From assembly GCA_025024175.1 (NCBI GenBank), contig QCXZ01000137.1:73036680-73100679 (forward strand): a DNA stretch of 64,000 nt, written 5' to 3'. Source of the DNA: Rhyzopertha dominica. Its lineage: Eukaryota > Arthropoda > Insecta > Coleoptera > Bostrichidae. This document shows, piece after piece, positions 1 to 11,890 of this stretch. The notes beneath the pieces were generated by a model, which was not told where the DNA came from, ran no database searches, and was given only the letters and a program-made list of their open reading frames with translations. Position numbers and translations under genes: made by a program. The first letter of the stretch is position 1; every line of letters starts with the position of its first letter.

Positions 1-1423
1 ACATCTCATTTTCAGAGAAATTACATCTGTTGAAAACCTTTATGATTATACTCGTATACTTGGAACCTGTTGTATCTGTTGTATTTTGTGCCAGTATTAG
101 TTAGTTAATAAACAAAATAAATTATAACCAAAATTTCAGCTGTTGGTGCACTCAACGTCCCTATAGCGACGGGAGTTTTTATTTGTAATTCTAAACGTCC
201 CTTTCAACGCCAAACGCTTACTGCATACAAAAATCAATTGGTCGTGTTTTCCAATAGGGTAATAAAAGCGAATACAATTTAAGTACCAATCAATCAGACT
301 GTTCTGTAAATAGCGTTGCGTGGGTCCTAGTTGAGTAGAGTTTATTAAGATTTACGAGCTTCATCAAAAGTATATTGAAAGCGATAGCGGCACACGTATA
401 CATTGGCACCGTGATTATAGTGTCAACAGCTGAAAAATTGGCTGACGTCAATAATAAAAAAAAACGACGAGCTTTTTCATATAGCGAAGCTGGCTACCTA
501 CTTTCAGTTGTCCTAGGATATAAACAATTTTTTAATGCTATTGGGGGTAATAATGTAAACACGAAATGTAAAGCTGAAAGTTGTGGGCGGTTGAGGGATA
601 TTATGGTGCAGAGAAAAAGGGAAAGGAACTGCAGTGTAAATCGCTGCGGACTTTGCATAGTCTTTCTGACTCCTCATTAAGTTTTGTTAACTGTGGTAGG
701 ACTAATATTATAGTGCTTTATTTTTTAACTCGAAAATAAACCTTACTAGAACTTATAACAAAAGGAAAATACATCGACTTCATCTAGCTTTCAGTTTGAT
801 GTTGTTCTTAGAACGAGTAATGCCTACACAGAAGTTTCAATTCTCCTTCATTAAGTTAACTAACAAAACTTATCAGAAAGTAAAGAATTCCACCCGGTAG
901 TAATTGCAGAATTATCATAGCGTTTGCGTTGAATTTTTGCCATGGGATCTCATTAATAATCTTTTGTTTAAATGGGCTACCTAAATACTTATAAACGGAA
1001 ACGTTCACTATTACTTTCTGTGAGGATATTTATAAGGTTCTGTACAATATCCTTCATGGTGTCATTCAGTTTAGTATACATTTTGTTTGTCTGCATTCTC
1101 ATTAAATAACGTTACACATCTAAGGAATTAAAGCAAAATGGAAAGCTTTACTTCAAATAACCCAAAGACGCACGCATAATCTCACATAAATCGCACAGTG
1201 TGTGATTTTACTAAACTTCAGCAAATTATACTATTACCAGTAAAATCGAAAATTGAGCTAAAAGTTGGAACAAAATGTTGTCCTTCCAAAATCTGCACTG
1301 AGAGTAATTATTGTTAATATAAATTAGATTTAACGTGGTAAGCTTAGGTACTTAGGTTTTGATAGACTTGTCCGCTATTTTGCTTATTCGTTTCGTGCAT
1401 TTTTTTGCGTTAAAAATGTCTGA
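1..1423. other. AT-rich DNA, nothing recognised
   Basis: I see no convincing gene or element in this stretch. Open frames here are short, mostly begin at non-ATG codons and resemble no family I know. Confidence 0.4.
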
Positions 1424-1666
1424 ACTAATGACGAAGTTCTTTCCGAAATAAAGGTATTAAGTCAGGAAGCGAAAAATAAATTTCTTTATAAGAAAGGTAA
1501 CAAATATACATGTAGTCGGTAATAGTGGCAGTTGTCCAACTCTCCTTGCAGGCTACTTGAATTATCATATTTAGATGAATATTTTGCACACGGATTAGAA
1601 ATTAAGGAGGATGTTTTTACATTCATATCTAAAGTAGTAAAGGAAGCAGGCCCCTCTGAACATTGA
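1424..1666 (+). other. Coding-like remnant or candidate terminal exons
   Basis: One reading frame stays open from 1424 to 1519, meets two adjacent stop codons (TAA TAG, 1520-1525), then is open again to a TGA at 1664-1666. The second part, from 1553, encodes about 37 residues with a balanced acidic and hydrophobic make-up (for example YLDEYFAHGLEIKEDVF), unlike random AT-rich translation. A pyrimidine-rich stretch ending in AG at 1551 could be a splice acceptor, and a GT at 1497 a donor, which would give a 55-bp intron. That length is not a multiple of three, so such splicing would not keep the shared frame. It may instead be a decayed mobile-element gene or pseudogene. I do not recognise the family. 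Confidence 0.25.
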
Positions 1667-2639
1667 ACTAAAAATTGTATCATCAGCGATAGTGAATTCC
1701 ATTGTTGTTAGCGTATCAAATGAGAAAAACTGTACCCTGTTAGTCATTAACTATTAAGACACTTGACCTTTATTATTTATACTTTATTAGGTACCCTGTT
1801 TGCTTGCACAGGTTAAGATTATAATGCAAGCAGAATAAAAGAGTTACTTATTTTTAAATGGGTTTAGCAATTAATTAATACTATAATTCGTTTTATTATT
1901 CGTTTATTATTATATCCGTTGAATTATATTACATGGTTTATTCAGCCAATTATTTTGATATTTAAGTAATGGATCTGTGCTGCGATGGGATTTGGATAAT
2001 GTTGCCTTAAGCTATAATAAATATAGATATATTACGCTAAAGGACGAGATAATTTTGGAAAAAAACATTACAAAGGTTTCTTTGTAGAGCTGAGTTGTAC
2101 GTGCATGCTACAGATTTAAACTTAAAGTAGTTTATCAGTAAATTGTACCCCAAAACAACTATTCAATTTTAATCTCACATAACGCCACGACCTACGGACA
2201 TTTTTCTAATTATCTTTACATATGATATTTTTAGTGACCTTTCAGTCCTTCACTATATAGGATGACCTACCGGAACACGGTGAAGCCTTTCCAAAGCAAA
2301 TATTATGTGGGAGCTTTTTCCCAATACAGTATAACCACTTGAGTTGATGGCTTACTCCGTTAAAATAAATATTGTTGTAATTTCTCAGCGAATAACGATC
2401 ATTTAAGTTAAAATGTGGATCTAAATGACACTGCCTACAACAACCATTCACGCCGGGAAGATCTAAGTCTACACGTACGCAGGTTAGAATAGGAGCTGCA
2501 AATTGCATATCAAGAACCAAGAATCATTACTTTTTCCAAAGGACGCTCACTAAAACGATGTTCATTTGTCTAGAACAGCTAAAAAAAAGAAGGAACATAC
2601 CACCGGATGGCATCCTTTACTAATGATTATAATCAGATA
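1667..2639. other. AT-rich DNA, nothing recognised
   Basis: No homology, repeat or regulatory structure that I can support. Confidence 0.35.
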
Positions 2640-3800
2640 GCACTATAATTTTATGATTCAAGAAGCCATCTTTTATAGGAGCCTTTAAAGGTACCAATCG
2701 ATATTGATCTCGAGGATGCTGAGAGCCTACCAATAATTAGTTATGTTGCATCTGAATTATCTTTCGTACAGAAAATTTGTGCCCACGAATTGTAAGGGCA
2801 TTCCTTCTTCTGATATTCTAGTAATGAATATCGGTTATCTATTTAATATAATTATAAAGATAGGGCGGGGACCTATCAATGAGTAACTAGTGACATAGAA
2901 CAGCAGCATGAAGCCCCTATTATTCTTCATACTAATCCAACATGCACTATTTAGATTGCGGGATACTGTCTCAAATTTCCCTATTCCGAAAATAATTATA
3001 AATCTACTTTTATATTCTCTGAATGCGTTGAGCACTTTTAGTTGCTAAACATGGCCCGTTGACATAGTCACGGTGACCAAATTGCGAAAGCACTAATAAA
3101 TAAGAGCATTTTTTTTGTTAACAAATGCCTATGTGTGTATACTATTTTAAGTTTGGTATAAGCCTTACTAAGCATAAAATTAACGTGACTAGTAAATCTT
3201 AAATTATTATTAATAATCACGCCTACATTTTTTCCCTCATACATATTCCTCAACGGCAAAGTTTCGATCACAATCGTAATACCATTTGCTTTAAGCCATC
3301 AAACTATATAACGATTTAACGCTATTAAGTCGAAGATTATACTTATGCGATAAATCCTCGCTAACTACCTACGCAGTTTTATTTTATAAAAAAATGGGTA
3401 AAGGTGCATATGTCAGCATACATATGAATTTTACAGTTTTTTAACGAGTTGGCAAAATTTGATGTATGCAAAATGTATATTAAAGCGTCTGTGGTGTACT
3501 ACTTTTTTCTCTTAATATTATTGCCTCGTATACCACTTGATCTGCCCTGTTATTCAAATAATTTCTAAACATAACTACAGCAGATTCGTATAAACCAATG
3601 TAGTGAGCGCCAACATTAAAAATCTTGGATTATCTACCTCTGAAATTATATCACCAGTAATGTTAAGCAAGGAGGTGCCGCTGGTCTAAATCCCGATTGA
3701 GTGGAAGAAAGCAAGTCGTACTTNTCCNTATGTTGACNCAATTTCACCTCAATTGCTTTTTCCAAAATCTCCGATAATACCAGCAATATGGTAAAGGTTG
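2640..3800 (-). mobile_element. Degenerate non-LTR retrotransposon (CR1/jockey-like), RT and C-terminal part
   Basis: Translation of the reverse strand, with several frameshifts and stops, gives successive landmarks of a LINE polymerase. Near 3.75-3.65 kb there is an LLSSTQSGFR block, the usual QSGFR motif before the RT palm. Near 3.55 kb there is an NYLNNR block, as in the SYLSNR motif. From 3271 to 3068 comes NVGVIINNNLRFTSHVNFMLSKAYTKLK, the post-RT thumb region. Near 2.85 kb there is YLYNYIK...NIRRRN, typical of LINE C-termini. The catalytic YADD segment is missing between the fingers and thumb blocks, so the copy is dead. Three ambiguous bases (N) lie in 3724-3738. Confidence 0.7.
3068..3271 (-). 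pseudogene. RT thumb-region fragment of the 2.6-3.8 kb LINE
   Basis: This frame carries the LGVIID-like signature (here VGVIINNNLRF) followed by an HV...AY..LK..Y pattern, which follows the RT catalytic domain in CR1- and jockey-type elements. The fragment is only about 65 codons long and has no polymerase active site. It is cut off on both sides by stops and shifts and cannot make a working protein. Confidence 0.7.
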
Positions 3801-5224
3801 CAGTTGATTCACTTCTTCTGGATCATCTGTTTTATGTTTCCATTGATTTGTAAATACGGACGACTACAAACAACTGTTCATTAGATGGCTTATGTAACGT
3901 ACTATGTATGGACATGCAAAAAAGTGTAATATTAATTGATACCCATTACAACTTTTTAGGTTCTACTACTAGTAGTAGCAGTAGTAAATTGCTCTATTCA
4001 TTGATAGTACGTAGACAAGCTTGTATGTCACCTTTTCTTTGTTTTATACTAATATACTTAGGTGTGTTAACAGTAAAAATGTCAAGGATTTTACGATATC
4101 TATCACCACTATGAAAGAAACCCCCTTTGCTACGGACGCTTATATATAGGAACGTTCGTTAATAAAAGTACTCATGCACACTAGTATAAGGTTCCGTATA
4201 CCTCGTACAGTTTTCTTTGCGTTTAACGTTTAAAAATCAGGTTGTACTGTAGACAAACGCCTTAATCTTCTGTTGTATTTTATGTATTCTTAGTCAAGAT
4301 CTTATAACCTCAATATACTGTATGTGAGACACGACATACAGAATTGGTCCTAAAAGCGCTTCAAGGACCCTAGCGGATTCCAAGTACTTGAATATGTAAA
4401 ACCATTTTCGTGTATTTGCCATATTCGACATTAATAACGCACGTTACCTGCTCTGGAATTTCATATTTGCAAAGGAAAATGTTTTATCTCGGAAAAGCAC
4501 GTAACTAACCGGGTGACGGCTATTAGCCCGGTTACCTGCTTGGCGCCAAGCTGACTTTATCCATTGATTTTATATAGCACCTGCGAGGAAAATGATTTGC
4601 ACAGTTTTGAAATTAAGATGACATTTAGATGCGTGTGAACGAGCACAACCGTCGAGGGACTAAATATAGACTTCCCGACCTACTATACCTGAAATAATAT
4701 ACGTTACTGCTATAATGTAGCGTGATTAAAGGCGATATTTTAGCACTTAATAGTTTGGTATTGTGAACTGCAAAAATTTCTTAGCGGCTTGCACAAGTCG
4801 ATTAGCATATTTGTCTTTGTCCTGGCGAAAGAAATCGTTGCCAATAGAAAGAACACGCAACGGAGGAAAAGTTTTAGATGCCAGTAGGCAGTAATTCGTG
4901 TAGATTTCCACATTTGCTCATTGATAAGCTTCGATTCTCAGATATTGCTACACTAATACGCTACACTTCCTACGGTCTGCAGTATATCCATCATATTGTA
5001 GTAATGAGGTGCAGGTTAACCAGGAACGCCAGATTAGTTTTTACAACTATTGGCACGTCGGTGTCACCAATATGTAGTGCTGGTTAACAGGAATGCAGAT
5101 TGGTTGTGAGAACTTTTATTTAGGCACTACATTGCAACACAGTTGTTGCTTACATCTAACGTACGAACTGATTACCAAATCAATTATGAACTATTACTAA
5201 CTTATTCCTACATACATTTTTTTG
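3801..5224. other. Unrecognised DNA with a small hairpin
   Basis: No gene or element is recognised. The only structure noted is the hairpin and palindrome near 4.5 kb, listed separately. Confidence 0.35.
4506..4550. repeat. 8-bp hairpin followed by a 12-bp palindrome
   Basis: TAACCGGG (4506-4513) and CCCGGTTA (4527-4534) can pair around a 13-nt loop. Four bases later CTTGGCGCCAAG (4539-4550) is a perfect palindrome. The patch is GC-rich against AT-rich surroundings. It could be a fragment of a foldback element or chance; no function can be assigned. Confidence 0.4.
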
Positions 5225-6535
5225 TTTTTTAAGAGGAGACGAAATTCCAGAAGAGTGGAAAACAGCCTATATATCAAATATCCACAAAAAGGATGACAGA
5301 AAAATGCACTAATTACCGAGGGCTGAGTGCCACAAATTCTTTATCTAGATTATATAGAAAAATAATCAAAAACAGAATAAAAGGAGAGCCAGAAGATATA
5401 GAGGATCAAAATGGTTTCCGAGCTGGTCGATCAACAAATGATAGTGTATTTGTCCTTTAGCAACTTATAGAGAAAAGAAAGGCATCCAACTTAGAAACTC
5501 TTCGTCCTTGTGGATTTGCAAAAGGCGTACCTTTGGTAAAACTCTGGAGAGGTATGAGAACCACTGGAGTCAAAGATATATACATCCAGGCAGTCAGGTT
5601 TTTGTACTCCAATATAACAAGCTGTGTAAAGGTTGGGTCTAAATTATCATAGCCGTTTCCAGGTAGCAAAGGCTTAAGACAAGGACGCGCTATTGCCCTC
5701 ACGTTATTCAAAATATATTTCAACGCTACACTAGAGCAATGGATAAGAACCTGCTGTAATATGGGAATATCTATCGACGACAGCAAACTAGTGTAGCTGA
5801 CGACCAGCTCATCATAGCAGAAGGTTATGACAATATCTTATATATGCTGAGAAAACTAGAGCAAGAATACCAGAAGTGGGGCTTCTCAGTCTATACAAAT
5901 AAAAGAGAATATTTGAGTAGGTGGAAAAGCTAAAGACATACATCTCAGAACTGAAATTATAAACATCTCGGTGTGAAGATTACAACAGAGGGTCCGTGCA
6001 AAAAAGCCGTATTGAACAAAGAAGAACATAAGGTAACTTACTTCGGTACTATGGAGTAAACTACACGAAACGACGAATATATAAATCAGTAGTTGAAAAC
6101 ACCATAACATATAGAGCCGAAACATGGACTACACCATCCACACTCAAGAAGAAGTTATTATCAACAAAAATGAACTTTTGGAGAAGAGCATGCGGACTAA
6201 CATTAAGAGACAGATTAAGAAACGAGCAAATAAGAGCAAAAATAGCTGTCCAAATCACTATACTTGATACCATAGAAGCCAAAGGTTTAAGGTGGTATGG
6301 GTATGTAAAACGCATGAGTTCCACCAGATGGTGAAAAAAGATAATAGACTGGAAACCGACGCGAAGGAGGAAAAAGGGACGACCAAATAGAAGATAGAAG
6401 AATGATATAGAAGATGCCATGCAGAGAAGAAACTTAAATGAAGAGGACTGCAGAGATAGAAAAAGATGGATGTTAGGATGAGGAATACGGTTATAGAAAA
6501 CTGTAAAAACTCGCGAGATATATATAATCGGTTTA
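5225..6535 (+). mobile_element. RTE-like non-LTR retrotransposon, 5'-truncated and frameshifted
   Basis: Read across frames, the forward strand gives an RT: IPEEWKTAYISNIHKK (about 5245-5292), NYRGLS, QNGFRAGRSTNDSVF (about 5410), an LVKLWRGMRTTGV block (about 5540), KGLRQG (5672), a degenerate active site ending ADDQLIIAEG (about 5798-5828), then the HLGVKIT, RIYKSVVEN and TYRAETW motifs (6060-6125) and the late GRPN...EEDCRDRKRW tail (about 6380-6470). That order is typical of RTE-type and related insect LINEs. The endonuclease domain is absent. Multiple in-frame stops and shifts mark it as dead. Clade placement is by motif style only. Confidence 0.75.
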
Positions 6536-7633
6536 GTTTAGACCTTATCAGTTTTCAAACTGACTTTATCATGCTTACTACATTGAGCTTATTCAAGTCT
6601 TCTTTTAAATTATACGTTCTTTTGTAGCAACTCCTCCCCCTTTTCCCTAATCAACTCTGTACTTATTTTCTTTTTACACCAAGCTTACCTATTATTTGTT
6701 TTTGTTTTGTTGTTCAGATGTTGACGGTCGTATTGCTTAGCACATCTTAGCAGTAAGCAACCCTAATTATGATACTTTCCTTCAGCCTTCTGCTCTAAAA
6801 GCTAATTACTACAAATTTTACTACTAATCAGACATACGTTTTTTTTTAAACTGCTTGAATTCGTTTTTCGATTGTAACTTTCAACGCTGAAAATGGGAAA
6901 CAAATTACAGATCGTTTCCATCCGGAATAATAATAAAACAGTTTCTGTACCCCACTTCCTTCTCTCATCTTCCGTTTCGACAGCGTGAATCGGAGCCAAG
7001 CATTTCTGCAGTCATTGATATGATTCATCCGCTGTAAGTCCGAAATACTTTCATCGTTTTATATTCCTGCCGTTTATTGTACAATAAGGCCGGAGGATTA
7101 CATTCTTCGGAAGCAATTTACTTTTATACGATGAAATATTCGCGAAGGGGTTTTTATGAACGGGCGCAGACAAAATCGTGCGAAGCTATATAATTTTTAC
7201 GTAGTACCGGGCTTGAAATAAATCAGGCGAGTGAAATCCAATAGGTTTTACGATAATGCGCAATTGTCTAAAGGGCGTGTGCGGAGTAACGTATTAATTT
7301 AGGGTGGGGTGTTAATGGGGGCCAGCTCCTGCGGAATCGCCCCGGATATTGCTCCATTAGAAAATTTGTGCCATTCTGTAGCGGTTGCTGGTCATTAGCA
7401 ACATCAATTAGCATTGGGATTGTAGCCAGATTCCGTTTCGTTGGTGGTTGTAAACAGCACGCAAACCTCTATTACCTACATGCGTTTAAAGTGTTGACGT
7501 TAGCTGTCGGTTTCTGTGCACCAATACCCAGGGCATTATATTTTAACATTTTTATGGTTTTTCTGTTAAAGGTTCTATGAAGTAGACTTTCTTGGAATGC
7601 ATGCATTCATCAGGCATCATCCTGGAGGTAAAA
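6536..7633. other. Unrecognised DNA
   Basis: No gene is recognised. On the reverse strand at 7583-7613 there is a CTGATGA...GAAA motif resembling the ends of Penelope-like elements; see findings. Confidence 0.35.
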
Positions 7634-7882
7634 TGTAATAGTAGGCCCTGAAATGATGCAAAAATAGCAGCTGTTATAAGAGAGGGAGTCATGGAAATAT
7701 GAAACTACAACAAACAGTTTTCTGAAATAGGACACTGCAAGTAGTGATCTTAGTGACAGGCAGACGGCAGGGAATGTAGATACTCTCCAGAGAATTCTAT
7801 CAACGGAACCTTTGCGAAGTGTCGATAGCGCCTGGGAGTTGTCGCTTCTAGAATTTTCGATGGGAGTATAAATAGTGCGACG

Positions 7883-7914
<32 letters not shown>

Positions 7915-8131
7915 ATTCAAATACCGGTTATCCAGCTAGAGAAAGGCTTTGTTATGCAGCTGATGTTAGAGCAAGTGTATGCAGTATAGTGATTTAGTAG
8001 CGTTAAAAGAGTAGTATTGTGAACTAGTTGTATTTAGACCTAGTGCATTTGATACAAGTGTTCTAAATAAAGGAGTTAAATCAGAAGTCAGCAGTTTTTG
8101 CGAGCCCGTAGTCGCAAGAATATAAACCACA
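7634..8131 (+). other. Possible solo LTR (promoter plus polyadenylation layout)
   Basis: The stretch contains a TATA-like TATAAAT at about 7867 in a GC-richer setting, a GA tract just downstream, and an AATAAA signal at 8066-8071 about 200 bases further on. It might begin at the TGTAATAG near 7634. This resembles the U3-R-U5 order of an LTR. I could not find a target duplication, a clear terminal CA, a primer-binding site or retroviral-type coding sequence next to it. It could equally be a host promoter. Confidence 0.25.
7883..7914. repeat. (GA)n microsatellite
   Basis: A run of GA dinucleotides, with one interruption near its left end, lies about 15 bases downstream of a TATA-like sequence. 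Confidence 0.9.
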
Positions 8132-8294
8132 AAACAACACCCTACCCACTCCAAGTGAGAATTTCTCTGGACTGCGAACGAACCCCTTGCATAAAAATGA
8201 TGTCGAACTAGAATGTTAATATTTAATATGCGTTCTTGTGAGGTTAATATTAGGGTATACATTGTAAGTTACTTTTCAGGTAGTAAGCAATTCA

Positions 8295-8889
8295 ATGTAT
8301 GTGACTTATTCTTATTCTGCTTATCCAAAATGGTTTACTTCTACAATAATCAATAATATCAAACTAAAGGACCGAGTATGGAAAAAATACAAAAGAACAA
8401 AATACCAGTACTACCTTGACACAACCAATTACTACCGGAAAATAATTAAGAGAGACATGTGCGCGTATAGAAATTTTATCAAGTCCGCTGAGAGCAACAT
8501 ATGCGGAAACTCGTCGCACCTTTGGACATACATTAATCTTAAAAAGAATACATCGGGTGTTCCAGGAAAAATGTTCTGTGGTGAAAAAGAAATGAAACAG
8601 CCCATTGAAATAGTGAACGCACTTGCGGACTTTTTTGGAAGTGTATATGTGCAAGAATTGGGAAACGATAATGAAAGTGATTTACGGTTTGCAAGCAGTT
8701 ACGATGGGGGTTATAACAGGAACACATTGCATATGTTTAAGGTAGGTGGGAAGGATATTGTGCAAGCAGCAAAGAAACTGAAAGCGAACAATGTGGCGGG
8801 GTATGATGAGGTTCCTGCATTCTTTGTCAGAGATTGCATATCTTGTCTATCTGGCCCACTGAATTATTTGTTTAATTTAATAGTAAGTA
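8295..8889 (+). pseudogene. LINE endonuclease-RT linker fragment
   Basis: About 195 residues belong to the LINE: YPKWFTSTIINNIKLKDRVW, then a basic linker, LWTYINLKKNTSGVPG and a DFFGSVYV block, ending with DEVPAFFVRDC and LFNLIVS. This order is usual between the endonuclease and RT domains of jockey-type ORF2. The listed frame runs on for a few codons into the inserted element and stops at 8930, so its last residues are not LINE. The upstream endonuclease is missing. Confidence 0.7.
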
Positions 8890-9064
8890 AGAAAAGCCAC
8901 CTAGCTGCCTTAACGGGAACTACTTCCTAAAGGAAGTGACCTGTAGCCTGACAAATTGGCATGCAACTGCATACTTCAATTTGACAGCAGGCCTCCACGG
9001 CACACATCTGCAGTTGGTTGAGATGTAGACAGCACAGCATAGACATGCATTTTAATAGTAAGTA
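8876..9064 (+). mobile_element. Hammerhead-family short retroelement, copy 3, with 14-bp target duplication
   Basis: TTTAATAGTAAGTA occurs at 8876-8889 and again at 9051-9064, and removing 8890-9064 restores the LINE. The 161-bp insert begins with the same segment as the copy at 60.6 kb (AAAGCCACCTAGCTGCC) and ends with the same segment (CTGCA.TTGGTTGAG to GACATGCA). Its middle, about 8915-9004, is unrelated and holds two hairpins (ACTTCCT/AGGAAGT, and GACAAATTG with CAATTTGAC, one mismatch). The ribozyme core CTGATGA...GAAA is therefore missing. Shared sequence resumes within a few bases of the ribozyme cleavage site. Confidence 0.75.
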
Positions 9065-9862
9065 GTTCCACATTTCCTAAAATGTGGAAAATAGCTAAAG
9101 TTCGCCCAGTATTTCAAAAGGGCGATAGGTGTAACATTGAAAACTATAGACCAATAGCTATTATATGTAATTTTTCAAAATTGTTTCAATCAATTATGGC
9201 GAAGGTTTTGTATTAGTCACGTATCAAATTATATTAGTATTGATCAGCATGGATTTTTCCAAGGACGCTCAACTGTAACAAACTTATGCTCCTTTGTTCA
9301 GTACTTATCAAATAATCTGAATAATAATAAACAAGTGGATACAGTGTATACAGACTTAAATAAAGCGCTTGATGTTGTTAATCATAGAATACTGCTGTTT
9401 AAGTTGAAAGACTATGGATTGTGTAATGGGTTGATTTCATTGTTTCGGTCTCTTTTGGGGGAGAGAAGTCAGTACGTTGAGTATATGGGTTATGAATCAA
9501 AATTATATAGATCATTTAGTGGTGTTACCCAAGGTTCAAATCTTGGACCAATTTTGTTTACAATTTTTATTAGTGATGCGCTTAGCTTACTTAAAAGTCA
9601 AGTATTTGTCTACGCTGATGATTTGCGACTGTCTAAAACCATTGTTACTTATGTTGAATGTCTCGTCCTGCAGAACGACCTGGATCATTTTGTCGAGTGG
9701 TGCCTCGTTAATAAATTAAAAATTAATTGTGACAAGTGCGTTGTGATTACTTTCTCTAGGAAGGTAAATCATAATTTATATAAATACACGATTGATAACA
9801 CATCCCTTCAAAGGGTGCACCAAATAAAGGACCTCGGGGTAGTGATTGACGGCGCACTGTAA
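9065..9862 (+). pseudogene. Jockey-like reverse transcriptase domain, broken
   Basis: After KMWKIAKVRPVFQKGD and NYRPIAI (about 9081-9162) come stops and a shift, then from 9335 an open frame with YTDLNKALDVVNH (palm motif A, aspartate present), GVTQGSNLGPILF (motif B) and VYADDLRLS (the YADD active site, near 9610), then LKINCDKC and LGVVIDGAL before a TAA at about 9860. The catalytic aspartates survive, but the protein is broken upstream and downstream. Confidence 0.8.
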
Positions 9863-10230
9863 TTTGTTCCTCACGTCAATGAGATATGTAAGCAAGCAGT
9901 AAAAATGTTAGGATTTATCATTAGAAATACAAAAGAATTTGCAAATATTACGTGCTTAAAAAAGCCGTACTATAGTTATGTAAGAAGTAGATTGGAATAT
10001 TGTGCAATTGTATGGGATCCGTATTATGTTGTTCATATCAGAGCAATTGGACGAGAGACTATCCACAGTGTGAATTGCTTGCGGAATTTGGACTTGAATT
10101 GCTTCAATCTAGAAGACAACTATTCTGTGTTACATTTTTATTAGTTTTAATTAGTACATGGACGTGTATGGTGTTCCCAACTATTAGAGCAATTAAGATT
10201 TCGTGTACCCAGAGTAAGCGCACGTAATTC
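9863..10230 (+). pseudogene. LINE C-terminal region fragment
   Basis: Beyond the stop near 9860 the same element continues with MLGFIIRNTKEFAN, SYVRSRLEYCAIVWDP and a CLRNLDL block. The R..LEY...VW.P pattern is characteristic of the post-RT region in jockey and CR1 elements. The frame ends at 10144, and parts of the region read in a second frame. Confidence 0.7.
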
Positions 10231-10545
10231 CAAAACGCTTGAATTACACCTATCCCGTACTAACCAGCACTTTCATTCGCCGATAAATAATATTATGAGC
10301 ATACGATACAATGAAATATGTAATGATATTGATATATTTATATTTATTTAGAATTGTTCCGTTGTATTAGCAAGTAGATTGTAATATTTATTTTGCTGTA
10401 CTTTTGAGTTAATAATAATAGTTCTTTTTCTTTACATTAATCTTAATTTAATTTATTGTTATCATGCATAATATGTAACAGATGTTAATTAATTATCCTT
10501 GTGGACCACTATGGTCTGTTGGGTCAATAAAAAAAGTAAAGAGTA

Positions 10546-11619
10546 AAAGTATTTAATTACCTATACAACAAAGAATATTTCTTCTTTAAGTTCTGGTACT
10601 GTCCGTTGTGAGTTACTCGTNAAGTTTGTCTCATTATATGCCACACTGTTTGTAATTATTAATTTTAGGACTGCTGGAAGACCAGCGAAGAACATTAACA
10701 TTGTGGTCGCCAAACCACCTTTTTGTGATTTTGACTGTATTATAGGCTGCCCCAAGCCCCAACCTACCTACTATACCTTAATTTTTAATTTTCACCAAAA
10801 TATAACTTCACCTAACTTAGTAGTATTGGCAATATTTATTGATGTTTTGCAGCATTCACGCTACCATCAATAAAATGAAAGTATCGTAATCTTACAGTTA
10901 TCACGTTGCTTCAAACTATTACTCCTTGTAAAATGCCTCGTGTTTGGTGAGAATAATTGTTTTTTTTGTAATATTCTTCAGCAAAAGTATACGTCTAACT
11001 TCAATTCCTCACATATATCACTCTGGGCGGACTAATTTGGTAGCGACCAAGATAGATTTTGCTTTTGGTTATTTTTTGCCATTCCGTCGATAATTATTTT
11101 ACTTTGACTATAATAAAACAAATTCCAAGTAGATCATTTACCTTTTTTTTGCTAAGTTAGCTCCAGTTTTTCCATAATGCTGCGGTAATTACATTAATTT
11201 GGGAATATTAAGTCATTCGCCATTATCTACCTCGGAAATGGTTGCAATCGGAGCTGTGGGTTAAAAACCAGACACTGGAAATTTGAAAATGTTCCAAAGG
11301 CTATCATGATGACTCGGGCTAGGCTCATTCACAATAATTTAGCAAAAAGGCTTTAGCGCATTTTTCTTGTATCGCAACAGGGGCGAGGTAAGCAAATTTC
11401 CGAGGGACCAAGTACATATTGACCGTCGTTACGCGAAAATCTACTCAACCAGCCACCAGCGAGCCCGATCCGTTGAGCCACTTTCTAACTATGAGTAACA
11501 GAGGACAATAGCGCCCATTCTTCATAATGGAAGTGAAAAATGCGATAAAGATGATAAAAACAAAAATTTGCAGAGAATCGAAATACATAATACTACGACT
11601 GTATATACATATACTTTAA
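10546..11619. other. Unrecognised AT-rich DNA
   Basis: No gene, repeat or element is recognised here. Confidence 0.35.
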
Positions 11620-11890
11620 TTAATATGTAGTATAAATTCAAATTTGAGTCAATAAACACGCCAAGGTTTTTGACTGTATCTATTGGTGCGACTTTTACAT
11701 TATTGAAACATATGGCCAGTTGAAAAAGACATCGTTGTTTAAGTTTTGGATCGATCAATGTAACTTGTGACTTAGGCAGGTTTAGGGCAAGACAGTATTT
11801 AGTAAACAGAGCTTTAAATCTGAGGTTCGCCCGATAATCTAACTTATTTTGAGATAAGGTATGGAAGTCCTCCAAATGCAAATGAATCTG
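11620..11890 (-). pseudogene. LINE reverse transcriptase fragment
   Basis: On the reverse strand a single frame gives FHTLSQNKLDYRANLRF, then LALNLPKSQVTLID and VKNLGVFIDSNLN. The LNLPKSQ...VKNLGVFIDSNL pair is the segment after the YADD motif in jockey/CR1-type RTs. No active site or flanking domains remain nearby, so this is a short relic about 85 codons long. Its ends are placed by where the similarity stops. Confidence 0.65.

Larger units (their letters stand above)
8285..10545 (+). mobile_element. Jockey-like non-LTR retrotransposon, 5'-truncated and split by a later insertion
   Basis: The copy starts in the linker between endonuclease and RT (8285), runs through RT (9065-9862) and the C-terminal part (9863-10230), and ends in a short AT-rich 3' UTR with an A-rich tail near 10545. 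Its linker closely resembles that of the reverse-strand element at 49.0-51.0 kb (both contain an INLK.NTSG.PG block), so the two belong to related families. A 161-bp ribozyme-family element lies at 8890-9050 between 14-bp target duplications and so inserted later. Stops at about 9214 and 9860 and other shifts make it non-coding now. Confidence 0.8.

Noticed and set aside
7583..7613. CTGATGA...GAAA on the reverse strand as a full hammerhead ribozyme
   Set aside because: The bases between the two motifs do not form a stem II closing next to GAAA, and stems I and III are not evident; kept only as a PLE-end-like motif in the findings.
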